A stretch of 64,000 bases of DNA, taken from positions 68,134-132,133 of the forward strand of contig FOLJ01000005.1 of NCBI GenBank assembly GCA_900112325.1. Direction: 5' to 3'. Every line of letters begins with the position of its first letter. Within the stretch, counting starts at the first letter, position 1. This DNA comes from Micromonospora sediminimaris. GTDB lineage: Bacteria; Actinomycetota; Actinomycetes; Mycobacteriales; Micromonosporaceae. The notes under the pieces were generated by a model. It saw only the letters and a program-made list of their open reading frames with translations. It searched no databases and was not told the origin of the DNA. Below, piece by piece: positions 35,568 to 43,932 of this stretch. The translations under genes were made by a program, and so were the position numbers.

Positions 35568-36344
35568 ATGAAGGATCTGTTCTCCGTCGAGGGCAAGACC
35601 GTCCTGGTCACCGGCGGCTCCCGCGGCATCGGCCTGATGATCGCCCGGGGCTTTGTCGCCGCGGGGGCGCACGTCATCATCTCCTCCCGCAAGGCCGACG
35701 TCTGCGAGGCGGTGGCCACGGAGCTGTCCACGCACGGTCGCTGCGAGGCGATCCCCGCCGACCTGGGCCGCGACGAGGGCGTGCAGCACCTGGCCGCCGC
35801 CGTTCAGGACCGGGTCGACAAGCTGGACGTGCTGGTCAACAACGCTGGTGCAACCTGGGGCGCGCCGTTGGAGGACTACCCGGAGAGCGCGTTCGACAAG
35901 CTGTGGGCGGTGAACGTCAAGTCCGTCTTCCGGCTGACCACCGCGCTGCTGCCGGCGCTGCGTGCGGCGGCGGGCCCCGAAGACCCGGCGCGGGTGATCA
36001 ACATCGGCTCCATCGACGGCATCCGGGTGCCGCTCATGGAGGTGTACGCGTACTCGGCGACCAAGGCGGCGGTGCACATGCTGACCCGCAGCCTGGCCCA
36101 CCAGCTGGCCGGCGAACAGATCACCGTCAACGCGATCGCCCCCGGACCGTTCGAGAGCAAGATGATGGCGTTCGCGCTCGACGACCCCGGCTCCCGGTCC
36201 GCCATCGAGGCCCAGGTCCCGCTCGGCCGCATCGGCCGCCCCGAGGACATGGCCGGCACGGCGATCTACCTCGCCTCCCGAGCCGGCGCCTACCTCACCG
36301 GCGCGGTGATCCCGGTAGACGGCGGCCTGACCACCCACGGCTGA
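35568..36344 (+). CDS. Short-chain dehydrogenase/reductase
   Basis: The product has 258 residues of the classical SDR type. GKTVLVTGGSRGIGLMIARG is the cofactor motif, LVNNAGATWG follows, the catalytic Ser lies in NIGSIDGI, and Y-x3-K in VYAYSATKAAVHML near 160. The SSRKAD after beta-2 suggests NADP preference. IPVDGGLTTHG is the usual C-terminus. AAGGGG precedes the ATG. It is possibly controlled by the divergent AraC-type regulator. Confidence 0.88.
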   Translation: MKDLFSVEGKTVLVTGGSRGIGLMIARGFVAAGAHVIISSRKADVCEAVATELSTHGRCEAIPADLGRDEGVQHLAAAVQDRVDKLDVLVNNAGATWGAPLEDYPESAFDKLWAVNVKSVFRLTTALLPALRAAAGPEDPARVINIGSIDGIRVPLMEVYAYSATKAAVHMLTRSLAHQLAGEQITVNAIAPGPFESKMMAFALDDPGSRSAIEAQVPLGRIGRPEDMAGTAIYLASRAGAYLTGAVIPVDGGLTTHG

Positions 36345-36379
36345 CCGCTCCCGCCTCCTCGCGCTCCCGCCCCTTCGTT

Positions 36380-36454
36380 CCGCGATCTTGCACTTTCGGT
36401 CGCTGTTATGCGGCTTGTGCGGCATATGCATCGACCAGAAGTGCAAGATCGCGG
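36380..36454. repeat. Intergenic hairpin repeat, family 2, copy E
   Basis: CCGCGATCTTGCACTT (36380-36395) pairs perfectly with AAGTGCAAGATCGCGG (36439-36454). The inner part GGTCG...CATATGCATCGACC gives further pairing. It lies between convergent SDR and SsgB-like genes, with C-rich sequence on the left and G-rich sequence on the right. Confidence 0.8.
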
Positions 36455-36536
36455 AGGAAGCGGTGTGGGGGTAACGGGTGGGTAGGCGGGGGCCGCGCGA
36501 ACTCGGCAGATTCGCGCGGCCCCGGTTGTCGGTCTG

Positions 36537-36968
36537 TCAGCGACCGGCGAGCAGCCGGTTCACCGCGGTGTCGACGTCCAGGTGCTCGGCCTCCCGGCCA
36601 CGCGGAACGACGACGTAGGTCCGCCGCAGGAAGCGCACCAGCACGCTGCGGGGTACCTCGAACAGGGCGTTGCCGTCCGGCGACGACAGCGCCAGCGCGA
36701 CGAAGTCGCCGCGCGGGGTGGCCCAGGGCCAGACCCGTACGTCCCCGATGCCCGCCGGCTCGTCCAGGCCGGTGACCAGCAGTTCGCGGGCGAAGGACCA
36801 ACTCACCGCCTCGCCGCCAGCCGATTCGGCATGAAACAGGACATGGACCGCATACGGGTCCGCAGGGTCGTAGCGCAGACTGGCGCGCACCGGCAAGGCG
36901 GTGGCGTCAGGTGCGACGAGCCTTAGCGACGTCTCGACCTCTACGGTCGTCGGTCGGATGACACTCAT
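36537..36968 (-). CDS. ssgB: SsgA-like sporulation and cell division protein (probably SsgB)
   Basis: The product has 143 residues. LPVRASLRYDPADPYAVHVL then FHAESAGGEAVSWSFARELL, GIGDVRVWPWATPRGDFVAL and LALSSPDGNALFEVPRSVLV follow the SALP family almost throughout. The DVRVWP motif and length match SsgB, which recruits FtsZ to sporulation septa in Streptomyces. Assignment to SsgB rather than another SALP is tentative. A long gap with no other gene (36969-37487) separates it from the next gene. Confidence 0.82.
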   Translation of the reverse strand: MSVIRPTTVEVETSLRLVAPDATALPVRASLRYDPADPYAVHVLFHAESAGGEAVSWSFARELLVTGLDEPAGIGDVRVWPWATPRGDFVALALSSPDGNALFEVPRSVLVRFLRRTYVVVPRGREAEHLDVDTAVNRLLAGR

Positions 36969-37487
36969 GAACGTTCTCCCCCCGGCACCGCTGCGGAACG
37001 CGCGTGTCCCGCTTTTCCCATACTCAGCCGCTACTCCTGGCTACGCTCCGCCATGCGCTGACTTCACCCAGTGGTGGGAAGGGGGTCGGAAGGGCCTCGT
37101 GAACGTGAAAGTTCATGTAGGATTTCCGATTCTGCCCAGTGGGTTCATCCTGCCCGGCATCGGGTTTGTTGAGTCGTCGACTTACTCCGGTAACGTCCAG
37201 TCGGCGGTTGCAGTGACGGGCCCGCGCCACACTGGGGCGTGAAATGGTCGCGGACGCCATCCTCAGTGGATGCGCCGAGCCGGCGAGACCCGTCGAACGT
37301 CGCGGTCCGCACAGCCGAACAGCGGGGGTACGGGGTGCCGAAGAAGCGGAGAAGCCGGCACGGTCGGTCAGTGATCGACCGCGGTCGGTTAGGTGAGCGC
37401 GGCCCGGCGGCCGTCCGAGTGCGCAACGGACGTGGCTACCCGGGGGGAAGTCGGGATAGATCGACCGGGAAGGGGCATCGTGGGGAG

Positions 37488-37943
37488 ATGGCCGGTGGTG
37501 CGCAGCGCAAGGGGGGTGGTGTCGCCGTGTCCGAGCGACGCGACCCGCCAGCGTGGCGGCAACGGATAACCACCACCCTCGCCCTGATCCGAGCCAACCC
37601 CACCGGCCGAATCGCACTGAAGATCATTTTCGGGGTGCTCGGCGCCCTCGTGGTCACCATCGGCATCGCACTCATCCCGTTGCCCGGCCCCGGCTGGCTG
37701 CTGGTGATCGCCGGCCTCGGCATCTGGGCCGTAGAGTTCCACTGGGCCAAGCGCCTGCTCGCCTTCACCCGCCGCCACGTTCACGGCTGGACCGCCTGGG
37801 TGAAGAGCCAATCACTGCCCGTACGCCTGGTGATCGGCTCGGTCGGCCTCGTCTTCGTCGGCGCCGTCGCCCTGCTGTCGATCAAGTACAGCCTCGGCAT
37901 CGACGTGATCGCCCAGGTGCTGCACTACCTCGCGACCCACTGA
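37488..37943 (+). CDS. TIGR02611-like small membrane protein
   Basis: The product has 151 residues from ATG 37488; GTG 37527 with AAGGGGGG 10 nt upstream is an equally good start. The membrane core has IALKIIFGVLGALVVTIGIA, LIPLPGPGWLLVIAGLGIWA and EFHWAKRL, and the PGPGWxxxxxGLxxxxxEF pattern defines the family. A second hydrophobic hairpin lies near the C-terminus (LVIGSVGLVFVGAVALLSI). The function is unknown. It is the last chromosomal-core gene before tRNA-Val. Confidence 0.8.
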   Translation: MAGGAQRKGGGVAVSERRDPPAWRQRITTTLALIRANPTGRIALKIIFGVLGALVVTIGIALIPLPGPGWLLVIAGLGIWAVEFHWAKRLLAFTRRHVHGWTAWVKSQSLPVRLVIGSVGLVFVGAVALLSIKYSLGIDVIAQVLHYLATH

Positions 37944-37993
37944 CCCCGGGTTCGCGGTCCGCGCGCCGGATCGGGTAGAGTCATCCGCGCTGA

Positions 37994-38068
37994 GGGCGAT
38001 TAGCTCAGCGGGAGAGCGCTTCGTTCACACCGAAGAGGTCACTGGTTCGATCCCAGTATCGCCCACCA
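37994..38068 (+). tRNA. tRNA-Val (anticodon CAC)
   Basis: The cloverleaf is complete. The acceptor GGGCGAT pairs with ATCGCCC, the D-arm is GCTC-AGCGGGA-GAGC, and the anticodon stem CTTCG/CGAAG holds loop TTCACAC with CAC at positions 34-36. The T-arm is ACTGG-TTCGATC-CCAGT, and CCA is encoded. It reads GTG valine codons. Its 3' half is the integration target for the island that follows. Confidence 0.95.
38022..38066 (+). other. Attachment site 1 (attL) within tRNA-Val
   Basis: These 45 bases, from the anticodon loop to the discriminator region, are repeated exactly at 45650-45694. The last 43 are repeated exactly at 43409-43451 and a decayed form lies at 48028-48071. This is the standard footprint of tyrosine-recombinase elements that integrate in tRNA 3' ends and rebuild the gene. 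Confidence 0.88.
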
Positions 38069-38085
38069 TTAATATGTGCAGGTCA

Positions 38086-38120
38086 GAAGCTCGTTGCCGG
38101 AACGGTCGGTAACGAGCTTC
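38086..38120. terminator. Hairpin downstream of tRNA-Val
   Basis: GAAGCTCGTT (38086-38095) pairs with AACGAGCTTC (38111-38120), with further CCG/CGG pairing inside. It may end the tRNA transcript or belong to the attachment region. The following bases contain two GGGAGCAG repeats. Confidence 0.5.
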
Positions 38121-38235
38121 TCCGCTGTCGCCCTTTGAAATGGGAGCAGTTTGGGAGCAGGCTGGCGATGGCACCGGCGGGCCACCCCGCCCGCGGTTCC
38201 GGCGGCCGACGACCGCGCGATCGCTGTCGAGATCG

Positions 38236-38907
38236 TCAGAGCAGGATCGGGAATCCCGAAGCCCGGACGGGTTGGTTCTTGGGCCGGTGGGCGTCGCGGA
38301 GATTCTTCTGCCCGCCACTGACCTGCAGGCACTGTCGACCTTGTCCCACATTGGAGGTCGGGACGCCACCGCCGAGTGCTCGCAGCGTCGTGTCCAGACA
38401 GGACACGATCGTCGGCAGGGTCTTGTCGAAGGTCGGGATCACCAACCGGAACCTCGACCAGGCCAGCCACGCGCACCACAACGAGGTACGCCGCCCACCG
38501 ATGCGCGGGCCCTCGCCCCAGTCGAACTGCAACCACAGGCCCGGCTCCGGGATCCACGGCCGGAACACCCGCCGCTGCCCGGCGGCGAAGCGGGCCTTGA
38601 CCTCCGCGACCGCCCGCCGGGTGGTGCGCTCACCACCGCCGAAGCCCAACGCGGTGATCCGCCGGTGCACCACATCCGCGCGGACCCGGCCACCCGAACG
38701 GGCCACCAACTCCTCGATCTTCGCCACGTACTCATCGATCGGCCGGGCCCGGTGCGCCCGCGCCTCGGGACTTTGCCCGGACTCCCGCAACTTCACATAC
38801 CGGGCAACCGTGTGATGGTCACACCCAGCCAACTCAGCCGCCGCACGGTAACTACCCGTGAGGTCGTATGCCTCCAAGATTTCCACGATCTCCCTGCCGC
38901 TCTTCAC
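38236..38907 (-). pseudogene. IS21-family transposase IstA, truncated
   Basis: The intact N-terminal part reads MKSGREIVEILEAYDLTGSY, then AELAGCDHHTVARYVKLRES (HTH), EPGLWLQFDWGEGPRIGG (the first catalytic Asp region) and PTIVSCLDTTLRALGG near 187. After about residue 187 (base 38346) the homology stops and the frame runs on through unrelated sequence to 38236. IstA is normally about 400-550 residues and followed by istB, which is absent. The element was cut by deletion or by the island's other rearrangements. Confidence 0.82.
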
Positions 38908-38956
38908 GCCGTCGACCCTCGCCGACCGGCACTCTGACCTGGTCAGCGGGGAGGTA

Positions 38957-39034
38957 TCTGGCCATCCACGGGGAGATCCCTGGCCACCAGCGGGGCGACA
39001 TATGGCCGCCTACGGGGAGTATTCACTGGCCGCC
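38957..39034 (+). mobile_element. IS21 end with periodic TGGCC repeats
   Basis: TGGCC occurs at 38959, 38981, 39003 and 39027, spaced 22, 22 and 24 bp, each followed about 7 bases later by CGGGG or similar. IS21 elements carry such multiple terminal repeats as transposase-binding sites upstream of istA. The sequence is directly upstream of the IstA fragment, so it marks the surviving end of that IS. Confidence 0.7.
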
Positions 39035-39060
39035 GACAGCCTTCCCGCGCCGTGGCTACC

Positions 39061-39478
39061 GGATTTCGCCGCCCTCTTCTGCCGCACGGTGAGCGCGGAG
39101 GGCAGCTCAGTCGAATTAGTTGAACAGCAGGTCTCCGAGTCGGCTTGGCAGGTGGTAGGCGACATCCCGGCGTTCTTCTCGGTCAGAAGATGTAGGTGCC
39201 GCTCGTGGAGCGGCTGATTCAGCTCTGCACTGGTGGCGCCCCGCAGCCCTGCACAGTGGTAGACGTCTCCGCCGGGGACGTCTACGAACACCGTTGATCA
39301 TGGGGGTTCGGCTGTTCGGCTGCGGCGACCAGGAGGAGGGGGTCCTTCCGACCGCTATCGGTCGACGACGCAGGCTTGGGAACCGTCGACGCAACTACCG
39401 AGGTAAGTCGCGGCACCTCACGTTCATCGACGTTCCAGCGGCCAGAGTCGATGTGGCATCGGCTCCCTCGTACAACGG
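39061..39478. other. Gene-free stretch in the island
   Basis: About 420 bases between the IS21 end and the MerR-type promoter. Short frames exist on both strands but show no motif or codon pattern of a real gene. I see only minor inverted repeats (for example GGCGGAGACGTCTACC-type pairing near 39262-39285). Confidence 0.4.
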
Positions 39479-39509
39479 TTGACCTTGACCTAAGGTCAAT
39501 CCATAGGCT
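39479..39509 (+). promoter_or_regulatory. MerR-type promoter with 19-bp spacer and operator
   Basis: -35 TTGACC (39479-39484) and -10 TAGGCT (39504-39509) are 19 bp apart, the over-long spacing characteristic of MerR-activated promoters. Inside the spacer lies the perfect palindrome TTGACC-TAA-GGTCAA (39485-39499). The ATG at 39516 is 6 nt from the -10, implying a leaderless mRNA. The MerR gene is second in the operon. Confidence 0.8.
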
Positions 39510-39515
39510 CAACGC

Positions 39516-40304
39516 ATGGCCAGTTCGCCCTGGACGGGCATGCTTCCCGTTGACGACACAGCCCTCGCGGTCACCGACACCGGCGGCTCGGGCACGCCCA
39601 TCGTGTACCTGAACGGCGCCTACGCCGACCAGTCGCATTGGCGGCGGGTCATCGCCGAGCTCGGTGGTGAATACCGCCACATCACCTACGACGAGCGCGC
39701 CCGCGGCCGGTCGAAGCGTTCCGCCGACTATTCCTTCGAGGCTTGCCTGCGAGATCTGGACGCCGTCCTTGCATCCCGGGGAGTCGACCGGCCGCTGCTG
39801 GTGGGTTGGTCCTACGGCGGAATCCTGTCGTGGCACTGGGCCGACCGGAACCCGGATCGTGTTCTCGGCGTCGTTACCGTGGACGCCTTCCCGGTTGGCC
39901 TCACCGGCGTCGCCGGCCGGGAACGCATCCGCAAGGAGTTTCGCCGGGTGCGGTTGCTGTTGCCGATCACCAGTCGGTTCGGCATGGGCGCTCGGATGAG
40001 CGCGGACCAGCACGCCGAGGTCAACATCGAACTCAACGAGATCGCCGCCGCCAGCGTGCCGGTCCTGGAACGCATCGCCTGCCCGCTGCGGTTCGTCCTG
40101 GCGACCGGAGCCAGCCTTGGCAACGAGGGCGACGAGATGGAACAGGGACGCGCCGCACTCGATCCGATTCTCGCCCGCAACCCGAATCTCGCGATCAGCG
40201 CGAAGGTCGCGAGCAACCACAGCACGATCCTGCGCAAGGACTTTCCTGCCGTCGCCAGGGCGGTGCGTGAACTCGCGCCTACCGGCACCCGCACGACGGA
40301 CTGA
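39516..40304 (+). CDS. Alpha/beta hydrolase
   Basis: The product has 262 residues. GTPIVYLNGAYADQSHWRRV (HG-like oxyanion region with N-G), DERARGRSKRS, nucleophile elbow LVGWSYGGILS with Ser near 96, and a C-terminal ASNHSTILR with the catalytic His near 239 define the family. It is of the small cytosolic esterase/peroxidase type. The stop is 4 bases before the MerR gene, with which it is co-transcribed from a MerR-type promoter, so it probably detoxifies the ligand that the regulator senses. Confidence 0.86.
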   Translation: MASSPWTGMLPVDDTALAVTDTGGSGTPIVYLNGAYADQSHWRRVIAELGGEYRHITYDERARGRSKRSADYSFEACLRDLDAVLASRGVDRPLLVGWSYGGILSWHWADRNPDRVLGVVTVDAFPVGLTGVAGRERIRKEFRRVRLLLPITSRFGMGARMSADQHAEVNIELNEIAAASVPVLERIACPLRFVLATGASLGNEGDEMEQGRAALDPILARNPNLAISAKVASNHSTILRKDFPAVARAVRELAPTGTRTTD

Positions 40305-40308
40305 GCCC

Positions 40309-41088
40309 ATGGGCGGAGGGCTCACGATCGGGAAGGCGGCCGCGTTCGCCGGTGTCACGGTCAAGACGGTGCGGCATTACCACCGTCTCGGCCTGCTCGA
40401 CGAGCCCCGCCGCGACTCCTCAGGTTACCGCCGCTACACCTCCACCGACCTGCTCCGGTTGGTCCAGGTCCGTACTTTGGCCGAGGCGGGCGTGCCGCTC
40501 GCCGAGATCGGTGAACTGCTCGACGCTGATCCGAAGCGCTTCGCCGCCGCCGTGGTTGACGTCGAGCGACGGCTCACCGACCGGATCACGGAGCTTATCG
40601 CCCGCCGCGACACACTGCGTCGACTCGCTGACAGCGACCGGGCGCTGCTTCCCGACCGCGCCTGCACCCTTTTGGACCGGTTGACCGCGCTGGGTTTCGG
40701 TCCCGACGTCGTGGCCTCGCAACGGGAGGCCCTGGTCCTGGCCCGCGCGCTGGCCCCAGCGTTCTTCGACGGTTTCGTGACCCAGCTCGAGCGCCGGCTC
40801 GACGATCCCGAGTATGTGAGGCTGTGGAAGCGAACCTGGGACGCGTTGTCCTGGGAGCCCGACGACCCGCGCCTCGACGAGCTCGCAGCTGAGATGGCCG
40901 ACAACCTGCTGACCGAACGGGCGGTGATGCAGACACACATGGACGGTTTCTTCTCCAGCCCCGACGCCGCCACCCGCTACGACGTGGTCAACGAACACCG
41001 GGCTGACGAGGCGCCGACCACAGCTCGGTTGACCGCACTCATCGAAGCGCGGCTGCGCGCTGCCGGCATCGCGATTCCTCGACGGTGA
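40309..41088 (+). CDS. MerR-family regulator with long effector domain
   Basis: The product has 259 residues. LTIGKAAAFAGVTVKTVRHY then HRLGLLDEPRRDSSGYRRYT is the MerR wHTH. LAEAGVPLAEIGELLDADPK is helix 3-4, then a coiled coil (FAAAVVDVERRLTDRITELI). The C-terminal 140 residues form a helical effector domain like that of TipA-class regulators. There is no metal-binding cysteine pattern (a single Cys, DRACTLL). It probably binds the palindrome at 39485-39499 and controls its own operon with the hydrolase. Confidence 0.88.
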   Translation: MGGGLTIGKAAAFAGVTVKTVRHYHRLGLLDEPRRDSSGYRRYTSTDLLRLVQVRTLAEAGVPLAEIGELLDADPKRFAAAVVDVERRLTDRITELIARRDTLRRLADSDRALLPDRACTLLDRLTALGFGPDVVASQREALVLARALAPAFFDGFVTQLERRLDDPEYVRLWKRTWDALSWEPDDPRLDELAAEMADNLLTERAVMQTHMDGFFSSPDAATRYDVVNEHRADEAPTTARLTALIEARLRAAGIAIPRR

Positions 41089-41567
41089 GGCGGTCACCCA
41101 CGGCGGCTGTACCACGACCGACCCCGTCACCTGCCTGGATCTAGCGGAGACTTGCCCAGGCCCGCCGCCTTGCGCAGGGAAGTGACGTTGGCGGCAGTCC
41201 GTGCCGGCTGTCGCGACGGCGTCAGGTCCTGCAACGGTGCCCGATCACGGACGAGGCTGCGGGCCTCCGCTGAATTCATCGCCTGGTTGGGGCAGTGGTT
41301 CGCCCCTCACGCCGGGCAACGGTCGTAGGTCAATGAAACAAGTAGCCCGATGTCAGTGCCCTGGATCGTTCCGATGAGCAGGTGTAATCACTTGCTGCAC
41401 TCGGCTTGCAGGAGGCCGTGGCGTGTGGATGCCGCTGGCGGATCAGCGCATGCCGTGCGGCAGGTCGTTAAGTTCGGTTGAGGGATGAACTCGGCGATGG
41501 CGAGCCGATGACGTCCGGGCGGTTTCTACCACTTTCTGGCAATGGTCATGAGTCCGCTGGTCGCCGG
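41089..41567. other. Gene-free stretch in the island
   Basis: About 480 bases between the convergent MerR and TetR genes. A minus-strand reading near 41150-41300 contains EARSLVRDRAPLQDLTPSRQ, which looks protein-like and ends at a stop, so a decayed C-terminal gene fragment is possible. Nothing else could be supported. Confidence 0.35.
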
Positions 41568-42155
41568 TCATGCGTGCCGGCCCTTGCCGGCGATCATGTC
41601 GACGAGGGTGTCGGTTAGGTCTTCGGCGGAGACGCCTCCCCACTTCGGGTCGGCGAGCTGGCCGCTGGCCTGCAGGCCGGCGATCCCGTTCGCGCTGCTG
41701 ATGAGCAGGGCCGCGTACCGTCGGGCCTCCTGCTCGCCCACCAGGTCGGCGACGACGGCCAGGAACTCGGTCTGGCTTCGCTGGGCGGCCCGGGCGAGTG
41801 CGGTGGGATCGCCGGGCGGGTTGCTGAACATGAGCTTGTAGAGGTGTGGCTGAAAGCGGCCGACGTCGATGAGCGCAAGGAGGCCGCCGCGGATCTTTTC
41901 GGCGGCCGACAGGCCCGGTTCCGCGCGAAGGGCTTGCATGCGGTCTCCGAGCGTGTCCCATGCCCGGGTCCCGACGGCGATCAGCAGGCTCTCCTTGTCG
42001 AGGAAGTGCCGGTAGGGCGCTCCGCGGGTCACTCCGGCGCGCGCCCCCACCGCGCGCAACGTCACGGCGTCGAGGCCACCGGAATCGAGCAGCTCAGCGG
42101 CCGCGTCGAGGAGGGCGCGGCGGGTGGCAGCAGCTGATTCGGCCCGGCTGATCAC
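41568..42155 (-). CDS. TetR-family regulator
   Basis: The product has 195 residues from GTG 42155. RRALLDAAAELLDSGGLDAV, TLRAVGARAGVTRGAPYRHF and LDKESLLIAVGTRAWD are the TetR HTH. The C-terminal half LYKLMFSNPPGDPTALARAA resembles the TetR_C_33-type (WHG) domain. It is divergent from an SDR gene over two short palindromes and probably represses it. Confidence 0.87.
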   Translation of the reverse strand: MISRAESAAATRRALLDAAAELLDSGGLDAVTLRAVGARAGVTRGAPYRHFLDKESLLIAVGTRAWDTLGDRMQALRAEPGLSAAEKIRGGLLALIDVGRFQPHLYKLMFSNPPGDPTALARAAQRSQTEFLAVVADLVGEQEARRYAALLISSANGIAGLQASGQLADPKWGGVSAEDLTDTLVDMIAGKGRHA

Positions 42156-42180
42156 GCGGAGGATTCTAGCCCACCTGTGA

Positions 42181-42213
42181 TGACTAAGTCACTTGAACCA
42201 GTTGACACTGTCA
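42181..42213. promoter_or_regulatory. Two 11-bp palindromes spaced 22 bp, TetR-type operator
   Basis: TGACT-A-AGTCA (42181-42191) and TGACA-C-TGTCA (42203-42213) are both perfect and start 22 bp apart, about two helical turns. The second overlaps a putative -35 TTGACA (42202-42207). A -10-like CACACT lies 17 bp further and 6 nt before the SDR start. Two regulator dimers could sit on the same face of the DNA. Confidence 0.7.
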
Positions 42214-42236
42214 TCTCATTACTGCACACTCAAGAG

Positions 42237-43127
42237 ATGACATCGTCAACTGAAACTCGGGAACTCGTGGTCGTGACCGGGGCGTCGACCGGCATCGGCG
42301 CGGCCACCGCGCAGGAACTGGCTCGGCACGGCTTCCATGTCCTCGCCGGCGTACGGCGCGACAGCGACCGGACACCCCTGCGGGCCGACCGCATCGAGCC
42401 GGTGACCCTCGACATCACCGACCCCGACCACGTCGCCGCGCTCGCCGCACGTGTCGAGCGGGGTCCGCAGCCGCTGCGGGCGCTGGTCAATAACGCCGGC
42501 GTCCCTGGCGCCGGCCCGGTCGAAGTGATGCCGCTCAGCCAATGGCGGCGCATCTTCGAGGTGAACCTCTTCGGCCACGTCGCCGTCACACAGGCCCTGC
42601 TTCCCGCGCTCCTACTTGGCAAGGGACGCGTCGTCAACATCAGTTCCCTCAACGGCAAGATCTCGATGGCCGGCTACGGGCCGTACGCCGCCAGCAAGTT
42701 CGCGATGGAGGCGATGAGCGACGCGCTGCGCAACGAACTGGCCCCCCACGGTGTGCAGGTGGTGGTGGTCGAACCGGGCGGCGTCAAAACCGAGATGTCC
42801 CGCGTCGGCCTGGCCGCCCTCAGCCGCCTCGACGACGGGATGACGCCCGAGCAGAACGCGCGCTACGGCACTCTGATGCAGGCAATACCCTCCCACGTGG
42901 CGGCGTTCACCAAGGCCGGCGTGACCTCCAACGTCGCCGCGAAGAGGATCGCCAAAGCGGTGACCGACGCCAGGCCCCGCACCCGTTACACCATCGGCGC
43001 GACGGCTGCCTTCCTCATCCGGGCCTCCCGCATCCTTCCCGACCGGATGCTCGACCGGATGACGACCTCCGACCTCCGCAAGCACTACCCGCCCGAGAAC
43101 CGTGACCGAACGACCGCCACATGGTGA
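42237..43127 (+). CDS. Short-chain dehydrogenase/reductase
   Basis: The product has 296 residues. ELVVVTGASTGIGAATAQEL is the cofactor site, LVNNAGVPGAG follows, the catalytic Ser lies in NISSLNGKISM, and YGPYAASKFAMEAMSDALRN contains YxxxK. The C-terminal extension (about 230-296) with RTRYTIGATAAFLIRASRIL is shared with oxidoreductases of the retinol-dehydrogenase-like type. ATG 42237 is 6 nt after a -10-like box, probably leaderless. It is controlled by the divergent TetR by inference. Confidence 0.88.
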   Translation: MTSSTETRELVVVTGASTGIGAATAQELARHGFHVLAGVRRDSDRTPLRADRIEPVTLDITDPDHVAALAARVERGPQPLRALVNNAGVPGAGPVEVMPLSQWRRIFEVNLFGHVAVTQALLPALLLGKGRVVNISSLNGKISMAGYGPYAASKFAMEAMSDALRNELAPHGVQVVVVEPGGVKTEMSRVGLAALSRLDDGMTPEQNARYGTLMQAIPSHVAAFTKAGVTSNVAAKRIAKAVTDARPRTRYTIGATAAFLIRASRILPDRMLDRMTTSDLRKHYPPENRDRTTATW

Positions 43128-43408
43128 GCACCTCTGCCACCGACGGTGCGCGTGGTACCTCAGCGCGCCGGTCACGTTGAGTACCCGTCAGTCTCGGCGT
43201 TGTTCCTTGGGAGACGCGCCGAAGCGACGCGTAAAGACGGGCCGGCCGACGACGCGGTCGACCACCGGGGATCGGGGAGCAACGTGGGAGCAGTCGGGCG
43301 CGCTGAACGGCTCTGAACCGCGCCCAGCGGCGTCGAATGGCACTCAACTGCACCCACCACGACCTGCGGCTTCTTTTTCTGCAGGTCAGAGTGGGTGCAG
43401 CGTCCCGC

Positions 43409-43451
43409 TTCACACCGAAGAGGTCACTGGTTCGATCCCAGTATCGCCCAC
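43409..43451 (+). other. Attachment site 2, copy of the tRNA-Val 3' half
   Basis: The 43 bases are identical to tRNA-Val 38024-38066, from TTCACACC to CCCAC. The acceptor 5' half and D-arm are missing, so it is not a tRNA gene. It marks the right end of the first element (38.07-43.4 kb) and the left end of the second. Confidence 0.88.
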
Positions 43452-43459
43452 GCAGCTCA

Positions 43460-43521
43460 GGCCACTTTCCGGGATTCGGGAGGTGGCCTTTCTGCTGCCC
43501 GTACAGCAGCGAAGTACAGCA
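43460..43521 (+). repeat. Att-adjacent hairpin and GTACAGCA arm-like repeats (copy 1)
   Basis: GGCCAC (43460-43465) pairs with GTGGCC (43483-43488), followed by TTTCTG, which looks like a terminator. Then GTACAGCA-GCGAA-GTACAGCA (43501-43521) gives two direct repeats 13 bp apart. The same hairpin and repeat follow site 3 at 45703-45763, and the 21-base repeat alone recurs at 47923-47943. They may be integrase arm-binding sites. Confidence 0.65.
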
Positions 43522-43554
43522 ACGGCGGTCACTACCTCCGGGAATGGGGTGCAC

Positions 43555-43896
43555 ATGACAGAGATGCACATGCTCAGGGTCGAGGAACTCCGGCAGGTGT
43601 GCGTGCTGTTACTGGACGCCGCGCAGAAGCGGTTCGGTGCGGAGATTGATGTGTCACGCCTCGGTGTCGACCACTACTGGAACGTTGACCTGCGATCCGC
43701 CTTCGGGATGGTGGAGGACCCGGCATCGGGAATCGACGTCGGGCAGAGCAGTGACGACTTGGCGGAGCTGCGTGCGCTGATGCGCCGTCCGGCGGGTGAT
43801 GGGCCGGTGCTCTGGCACGACCTGCAACACCTTGCCGGGGTACTGCGGTTGCTGGCCTATCTCGACCTGCCGGCCGCTGAGGCCGACGAGAGCTGA
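43555..43896 (+). CDS. Small uncharacterised protein of the island
   Basis: The product has 113 residues from ATG 43555. It is soluble and acidic, with VEELRQVCVLLLDAAQKRFG, VDHYWNVDLRSAFGMVEDPA and LWHDLQHLAGVLRLLAYLDL. I know no function. It lies between attachment site 2 and the convergent integrase remnant, so it is cargo of the second element. Confidence 0.6.
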   Translation: MTEMHMLRVEELRQVCVLLLDAAQKRFGAEIDVSRLGVDHYWNVDLRSAFGMVEDPASGIDVGQSSDDLAELRALMRRPAGDGPVLWHDLQHLAGVLRLLAYLDLPAAEADES

Positions 43897-43932
43897 GCCC
43901 AGTGCAGGTTCGCGGCGGCCGGCGGTGGTAGA

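Noticed and set aside
38301..39093. Complete IS21 element
   Set aside because: istB and the C-terminal half of istA are absent, and only one terminal-repeat end is seen.
43384..43451. Possible second tRNA-Val gene
   Set aside because: Only the anticodon-loop-to-3' part matches. The acceptor 5' strand and D-arm are missing, so it is an attachment-site copy.
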